Part shown: piece by piece, positions 60,001-64,000 of the stretch
Layout of the letters: every line of letters begins with the position of its first letter
Numbering within the stretch: position 1 is the first letter of the stretch
Source of the DNA: Paracentrotus lividus
Taxonomy: Eukaryota > Echinodermata > Echinoidea > Camarodonta > Echinidae
Assembly: GCA_940671915.1 (NCBI GenBank)
Contig: CALNVZ010002100.1
Span: 6,625,899-6,689,898, forward strand
Length of the DNA: 64,000 nt
Direction: 5' to 3'
Translations under genes and position numbers: made by a program
The notes under the pieces: generated by a model
Database searches by the model: none
What the model saw: only the letters and a program-made list of their open reading frames with translations
What the model was told of the DNA's origin: nothing

Positions 60001-61778
60001 AACTATTATACTAATATGTGAAAGTTGAACCTTGAGATTCTCTCATTTGCATATAATTACATTATGAGTTTCAACAACTTTTTGGGCTATAATTACTCCA
60101 CGTGGAACCTGGGCGGTATTTATGGCCCCTATTGTTCATTGACTGATATAAAATTATAGATTATATGCTAATTATTATCAGTAATTATAATATAATTGTT
60201 TTGGGTGTATTCCTCAATACTATTTTCAACCACCACAATATTTAATCAATAATGGTATAGACAAATAAGTTGAAATTTTGCAGTCATAGAATACATATAT
60301 TAATGATTTGTATGTTACTATATCATTACAGTTAATGTTCCCATCTGCGCTGATATTACACTGTTTATGTCTATTGGGGCCATAATTACCCCCAAGTGTC
60401 ATTTTTCATATTGATTTCCTCTTTACACGCTCAACTATTGGATATTCAAGTTGGAGTTTTTATTGTTGTGTTTGTTTTGTTCCTTATGTTTCTGTTTTCT
60501 ATCAAATTCATCTTAAATGCATTTAATATTATATCACACCTCAAATTAAAAAAGGCAGACTGCCACTTTCCAACGAACAGAATGTGTAGATGCCGTTAAT
60601 TTTTTAGGCCCTCCTTTAGCACAAAATTTGAGGTAATGGCTTATATTTTCTCTATATGATAGTAGTAAGAGTTAGCAGGCTGTGTAAAATTTAATTAATC
60701 ATTGTGTAATGCAGCAAAGAATTATAAGCTCTCAAGACAAAGGCCATAATTACCCCGGGCCATATTACCCCATATCCCTATGTGTAATAATTATCCTTTA
60801 CCATATGTTATAATTTATTATAATTTATCCATGTTTCTTTCCTGGCGACATAGTAACAAGGAATTCAAACAACATGTGATAAAAGAATGAACTACAATAC
60901 ATGGAATCCAGTTTGCATACATTAGTTGTTGCTATGTCAGGCAAGCCTCAAACAAGCTTTCAGGTTGTCAAGAACGACCTTTGTTTAAAAAGTATACGTA
61001 AATTTTGAATATGTTAGTAAACTGGCCTATTCAAAGGTTGTATTCACTAAGCATTTGATACTATGTCGTAGTTGAAATAAGAGTAAAATGTTACATTAAT
61101 CATGTAATGCAATTTAATTGTATCATGTAATAAGGTCGTTATGTCCCCTGCCCCGTCTTATACATGTTATATGGTCACTAGTTTTATAAAAACAACGTTG
61201 CGTTTCGCGCTCGCATCAATTTGTTGAAAAAGAAAGTTCATATCGTTTCATATAGGCCTACAATTTAATTAACATGCTCTTGTATTTATAGCGCATACAC
61301 ATAGGAGTGTATCCAAATGCAACCCATTTACCACTCGGATGGCACCTTTAAACCGTATTTCCAAATACCAGTAAAGAAATAGTCATCACTCGACCAGTCC
61401 AATGTTTTCTTACAGCATATTTTATAGAGCGTTATTGATTTTTAATGATATTACAATTAGATATTATAAGAGAGTAAGTGATATAAAATAAGGTGTATAC
61501 ATGTACACGTGTGTACATTACGTTTGATTCATATTTTGATAAAAATGGCGGAATACTATTCATTTTTTCTTCTTCAAAATGTGCAATGGGGACTATAGTT
61601 GTAATCATAATGGCGAGGATCAATTTACATATTTGTCTGTAGAGCACAACCACAGCGATATGAAACATGAATGAAATATTATATATATTAACGATAAATA
61701 CTTACGTGTGTAAGATTCGCTTATAATTATTAGTACCACGACCAAAGCACAAAGCGAAAATTTCGGACACATATCCAT
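41385..61778 (-). CDS. Receptor gene B: CUB-like x3 / EGF / Thr-Ser stalk / transmembrane / Tyr-Pro tail
   Basis: Eleven exons join with consistent phases: signal peptide, three CUB-like domains, one EGF module, five Thr/Ser-rich stalk exons, and a transmembrane/tail exon. The sum is 2169 nt (723 codons), or 702 codons if the stalk exon with a lost donor is skipped. The predicted product is a type I membrane protein with an extracellular ligand-binding region on a mucin-like stalk. The tail carries PPEY and PPHY motifs and YATI/YVGL/YEKL tyrosine motifs. Ligand and function are unknown. The tail suggests tyrosine-kinase and WW-domain partners or endocytic sorting (inference). No known named gene was recognised. 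The final exon ends at a good splice donor, or alternatively reads through to TAA at 41322-41324. Confidence 0.75.
42115..42340. repeat. CACTGTG-rich foldback (gene B intron)
   Basis: Inverted arms at about 42153-42184 and 42224-42255 (TGGGCCAAAACCACACAGTC and complement). Homologous to the gene A copy. Confidence 0.7.
42706..42738 (-). CDS. Gene B stalk exon (33 nt)
   Basis: Phase 1-1, ATAG acceptor and GTAAGC donor, encoding about ETKHSTQRSQPG. Confidence 0.75.
43048..43106. repeat. GAT/GATGAC-rich repeat, conserved between paralogues
   Basis: Trinucleotide-rich stretch also found in gene A at about 8898-8940, so it predates the duplication. Confidence 0.7.
43432..45220. other. Insertion relative to gene A intron, no gene seen
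   Basis: Gene A has no counterpart to this ~1.8-kb stretch. It starts ACACAAAAAAAAGTAAGTCC after a TA and contains several CTTCAATGAGCA words, which resemble the inside of the CAGTGCGTCCC family. A matching right end was not found. Confidence 0.4.
45221..46165. repeat. Tandem duplicate of ~475 bp (two units)
   Basis: Units 45221-45695 and 45696-46165 are nearly identical apart from one-base indels. The right unit ends at the last base of a stalk exon. Probably an assembly or gap-fill duplicate. Confidence 0.75.
46160..46222 (-). CDS. Gene B stalk exon (63 nt, type 2), donor missing
   Basis: Acceptor CTTTAG is present and the exon matches gene A 9356-9418, encoding a segment with IKSTVETSTSRTTSH. 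After the exon the sequence reads GAATATT instead of GTAAGC, so there is no GT donor. The exon would be skipped (frame kept) unless this is an error at the duplicate boundary. Confidence 0.55.
46673..47341. mobile_element. MITE, CAGTGCGTCCCAAAAAG family (669 bp)
   Basis: Inverted ends CAGTGCGTCCCAAAAAGAAC, with TA on both sides (46671-46672 and 47342-47343). Long inner inverted arms contain CCTGCGCAGGAATTC and complement. Gene A keeps the empty site. The element starts only ~8 bp past the donor of the next exon. Confidence 0.9.
47353..47415 (-). CDS. Gene B stalk exon (63 nt, type 1)
   Basis: Phase 1-1, encoding a segment with VKSTMKTSTSRTTSP. The donor GTAAGA is kept despite the MITE immediately downstream. 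Confidence 0.75.
47949..47984 (-). CDS. Gene B stalk exon (36 nt)
   Basis: Phase 1-1, acceptor AAGCAG and donor GTATGA, encoding TTIITSPSTLS. Twice the length of the gene A counterpart. Confidence 0.7.
48560..51330. mobile_element. Large non-autonomous element, CAGGTGTCACATGC family (copy 2, complete)
   Basis: Left end CAGGTGTCACATGCACCG and right end CGGTGCATGTGACACC are inverted repeats. It is inserted in a gene B stalk intron; gene A has continuous sequence there (near 11275). The target duplication could not be read cleanly. GC-rich subterminal regions flank an AT-rich core. Confidence 0.85.
51501..51548 (-). CDS. Gene B stalk exon (48 nt)
   Basis: Phase 1-1, acceptor TGACAG and donor GTAGGC, encoding ITTPMITSGLSTTQPG, the same peptide as in gene A. 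Confidence 0.75.
52443..52556 (-). CDS. Gene B EGF-like exon
   Basis: 114 nt, acceptor CTTCAG and donor GTAAGT. An EGF module with six cysteines (VDECTNAPCENGATC ... CICPIGFTGSLCQN). Confidence 0.9.
52875..53343. mobile_element. GC-rich interlaced foldback MITE pair
   Basis: Four copies of the arm GCGGCGGTCACAACTCGCCG lie at about 52877, 52998, 53210 (complement) and 53342 (complement). Outer sequences pair first with third and second with fourth, so the two hairpins interlock rather than nest. Absent from gene A, where the intron is continuous near 15440. Confidence 0.8.
53344..54559. other. Intron of gene B, with a ~165-bp direct repeat
   Basis: The segments at about 53990-54110 and 54150-54270 share TTTGACCCCTA, CTCATCATC and CATCAACAC words. 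No exon was found. Confidence 0.6.
54565..54760. repeat. Foldback in gene B intron
   Basis: Arms at about 54570-54635 and 54690-54750 share GGCCCATATTCTGAAT and GTGCAAAGCTATTG with their complements. Gene A keeps only the right arm (about 16362-16432). Confidence 0.7.
54990..55346 (-). CDS. Gene B CUB-like domain 3 exon
   Basis: 357 nt, acceptor TCTCAG and donor GTCAGA. It begins DPGPEPIASFG and carries TLGYPILPGGDINVRWYI, VEFIDFDI and LRSD....GFYF, the strongest CUB signatures of the three domains. Confidence 0.85.
55570..55745. repeat. Small foldback around ATATCGTATTTTCTTT
   Basis: ATATCGTATTTTCTTTCATT near 55655 pairs with AAAGAAAATACGATAT near 55690, and GAGGCCGA pairs with TCGGCCTC outside it. 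Confidence 0.55.
55987..56379 (-). CDS. Gene B CUB-like domain 2 exon
   Basis: 393 nt, acceptor CAATAG and donor GTAACA. Phase 1-1, open throughout. It contains YQCRMRFTSRDEPASVEFKH and ends near GNGLMVQAYTFG. Only two cysteines are visible. Confidence 0.8.
56826..57188 (-). CDS. Gene B CUB-like domain 1 exon
   Basis: 363 nt, acceptor TTATAG and donor GTAGGA. The likely disulfide pair is in MLCIFDTFDSFGEWVC, and the domain ends GVGLTVNLSII. Potential N-glycosylation sites are NLSS, NYTW and NLSI. Confidence 0.8.
57202..59461. other. First intron of gene B, no gene seen
   Basis: AT-rich. CACGCAAGTCAC-like words recur near 57990, 58155 and 58335, possibly from an old repeat. Confidence 0.6.
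59462..59597. repeat. Foldback, AGCAGTGGAAAGTTTCACGG family (copy 2)
   Basis: Left arm AAGCAGTGAAAGTTTTCACG and right arm near 59565-59597. It shares the GGTGCACTAAGTATTCTTT stretch with the copy at 31575. Confidence 0.6.
59890..61150. mobile_element. Diverged relative of the GGGTACATGCAGG family (tentative)
   Basis: Contains GCTATGTCAGGCAAGC, close to GCTGTGTCAGGCAAGC inside the three good copies, and several GGCCATAATTACCCC words in place of GGCCCATATTACC. Ends and target duplication are not readable. Confidence 0.35.
61706..61778 (-). CDS. Gene B first coding exon: signal peptide
   Basis: The ATG at 61778 starts MDMCPKFS, followed by a hydrophobic core LCALVVVLIII and a polar end SESYT: a standard secretory signal peptide. 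The donor is GTAAGT after 73 nt, leaving phase 1, exactly what the exon at 57188 needs. No upstream in-frame ATG is needed. Confidence 0.8.
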
Positions 61779-62960
61779 CTTTTATCCATATTAGAAGGCA
61801 TTGGCCTACATGTTGATGCTTGATTCCTTGAAGCTGATAGTGAACTAAGCAAAGCCAGAGAGTCACACAATCCACACAGAACGCATCATTGTGTACCAGC
61901 CACTCATACAAGGTATCTCGACGATGATAATGTTAATAATCAGTACATAACATTGATAAAATGGTTTTGATACCAGGCATGAATCCAGGATTTCGCACCC
62001 CGGGGGCTCGACGTATTTTCTACCATTATCATTATTATGATTCGTTGAATAATTGTCAACATGTTTTATATATATTTTTATGGATGAATAATAAATACAT
62101 TGAATTGAATTTTGGCAACCTCAGTGGTTACCCATATTGGGGGTTTCCCTCTACCAGTACCGAAGGATGGCGTCATTCATGCGAAGCTTGCCCAACACAA
62201 TTATTGAACATAACGGCCCGTAATGCCGTATTCACAAAGGTGTCCTACAGTTAAGCCTAGCTTAAATCTTTGGTTAATTATAGGTAGCAAAATGTGACAC
62301 AATCCGGAATAGTGGATGTTAGATTTTTTCTGTTACTGAATCTACTAAAACTGCCTGAGTACAATGCTTTATACAAAACTATTAAAGTATGATTCAAGAA
62401 ATGTGTAAGGAACATAAAATCGTTGACAGATTGTGTCACATTTTGCTGCTCGTAGTTAAACCACATATTTGAGCTATCCTTAAATTTAGGAAACATTTGT
62501 GAATTCGGGTAAACGTGTTTCGATAAGACGCATACAGAGGGAACATAAATTGTTCTGCATTTATATCATAAGCATTTTATTTGTAGCAGACGTAACCGAG
62601 ATTCATTAGAATTTAACATTTGAATAACACATGATTTTATAGGAGCTAGTGAGTGTTGCTCTAAAAGCTGAGTAAAGGCAAGAATCAAACAAAATTAATG
62701 GATTCCTTCAAACCTACCGCCCTCAGAGCTGAGTGATGGGGAAGTCATTCAAAAATGTAACACATTTGGGGCCACGGGGGAGATCCCTCCCTCTTCAAAT
62801 GAAATTTTGCAGATGTACAGTTAGGAAAACAACCTTTATGAATGTACTCCGGGATTTCCCTTCCAATCTAAATTCAATTCAAGAGGGCTATACAGAGAGA
62901 GTTAAAAAGAAAAAAAAAATGTCCCATCATTGTGAAGTTTTCTTGATTAGGGTTATTTAA
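61779..62960. other. Upstream region of gene B, no gene seen
   Basis: Should hold the 5' UTR and promoter of gene B. No TATA box at a convincing place and no other coding exon were recognised. Confidence 0.45.
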
Positions 62961-62961
62961 T

Positions 62962-63116
62962 TATGGGTTTCATGGTATGCCTTGGTAGGGTCATCCTCCC
63001 AGAATTTGTTAGTACCCTTTTCATTTGGATTTTTGCACGCATGACTGTGTACCAGAAGACGGCAAAATGGATGAAGATTTTCAAAAAAACGTTGACAGAA
63101 TATGCATACACACACA

Positions 63117-63147
<31 letters not shown>

Positions 63148-63174
63148 CCTCTCACCACACAAACACACTCACAC

Positions 63175-63215
<41 letters not shown>

Positions 63216-63243
63216 CCTCTCTCACACACACGCACATCATAAC

Positions 63244-63274
<31 letters not shown>

Positions 63275-63632
63275 AAGTAAAGAATTCAAAATACCATTTC
63301 CCCTTTATTGTTTTGTTTACCAAGACAATAACTGAATGTTTTGGACCTGGTAATTCTCTAACCACTTTTTGTGAGTGTGAGTTAGGGTGTGTGTGGGTGT
63401 GTTTAATGAGGGTGTGGGTGTGTATATCTTTATGTGTAAATTAAGGTACGTGTGGGTGTGTGTCTTTGTGCGTGCACATAAGGAATGTATTTTTAATTTG
63501 TTTATTCTTCACCCAGCCACTTGTCTTCAGCTACCGTCTTCTGAAGATTGTCTGTTACTCAGTCATGCGTGCAAGATACAAATGAAAAGGGTGTCAACAT
63601 ATACCGAGACATGTCATGAAACCCATGGTTAA
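62962..63632. mobile_element. Foldback element enclosing a (CA)n microsatellite
   Basis: Arms of ~100 bp (ATGGGTTTCATG, ACCCTTTTCATTTG, TTGCACGCATGACTG, AGAAGACGGCA) at 62962-63070 pair with 63525-63632. The loop is a long CA/GT microsatellite (about 63105-63275) with further GTGTGGG repeats. No target duplication was confirmed. Confidence 0.75.
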
Positions 63633-64000
63633 ATTTTCATGCTTTTCACGAAACAAATTCAAACTGATTGGACGTTTTCATTGACTGACTCTAAATAAAG
63701 CATTTTCACAGTGCTTGACATGTGCCATCAACCCTCAAATTATACATTATATGGAAAATACAAATAGGATTATGGTATGAAATTAAAATGAAACTGAGAT
63801 TGATATTATTCCACAATCCGAATATTATTGCATAAACTGTGTATATAATATAAATACAATGCACATGTATTATGCTTATAAAAACTAAGATATTATCGAA
63901 TATAGAGAAGTGAAACTCAGTGCCTAAAGTGATAAACAGACTAGAACACTAACAACTGTAAAATTAACATGATAAGTTTAGCCAACTGTAAGTTCTATGA
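63633..64000. other. No gene seen
   Basis: AT-rich sequence without exon signals. Confidence 0.6.

Noticed and set aside
63025..63444. His/Thr-repeat proteins
   Set aside because: Translation of the (CA)n microsatellite.
1..64000. CRISPR arrays, rRNA and tRNA genes
   Set aside because: No regular repeat-spacer array, conserved rRNA segment or tRNA cloverleaf was recognised; repeats are microsatellites, minisatellites and transposons.

Overview
The window is eukaryotic. It is AT-rich, intron-rich and densely packed with non-coding DNA transposons, with small exons bounded by clear GT/AG sites. Phase-1 CUB-like and EGF exons, an OSM-9/Inactive-type TRPV channel, a CR1/L2/Jockey-like LINE and very many MITEs suggest an invertebrate deuterostome, most likely a sea urchin. 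The species is inference. Assembly gaps (780-804 and 13862-14732) and near-identical neighbouring blocks that differ by single-base indels suggest a draft assembly gap-filled with noisy long reads.

Two paralogous genes on the minus strand share the architecture [signal peptide] - CUB-like domains - EGF - Thr/Ser-rich stalk made of tiny phase-1 exons - transmembrane helix - Tyr/Pro-rich cytoplasmic tail. Gene B (61778 down to about 41385) looks complete from the signal peptide to the tail, and its exon phases add up to 723 codons. Gene A (about 18020 down to 7161) is a 5'-truncated copy. It has no signal-peptide exon, only the end of CUB-like domain 1, and a frameshifted domain 2, but its domain 3, EGF, stalk and tail remain open. 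Its tail exon and last stalk exon occur again at 3915-5272 inside a probable assembly duplicate.

Between the paralogues, on the plus strand, lie the last exons of a TRPV-type cation channel (24761-34600), covering S2 to the C terminus. Its S6 coding exon is split by a 2.48-kb transposon with a TA target duplication.

Mobile DNA fills much of the rest. There is a broken LINE (about 38000-41221) just 3' of the gene B tail exon. At least eight non-autonomous DNA element families are present, with readable ends and often readable target duplications. Several of these insertions can be confirmed because the other paralogue keeps the empty site. There are also foldback hairpins, a GGCGCC minisatellite and several microsatellites. 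No rRNA, tRNA or CRISPR array was seen.

The most interesting biology is the receptor pair, with its three-tyrosine YxxL/I tail plus two PPxY motifs, and the transposon precisely interrupting the TRPV pore helix.
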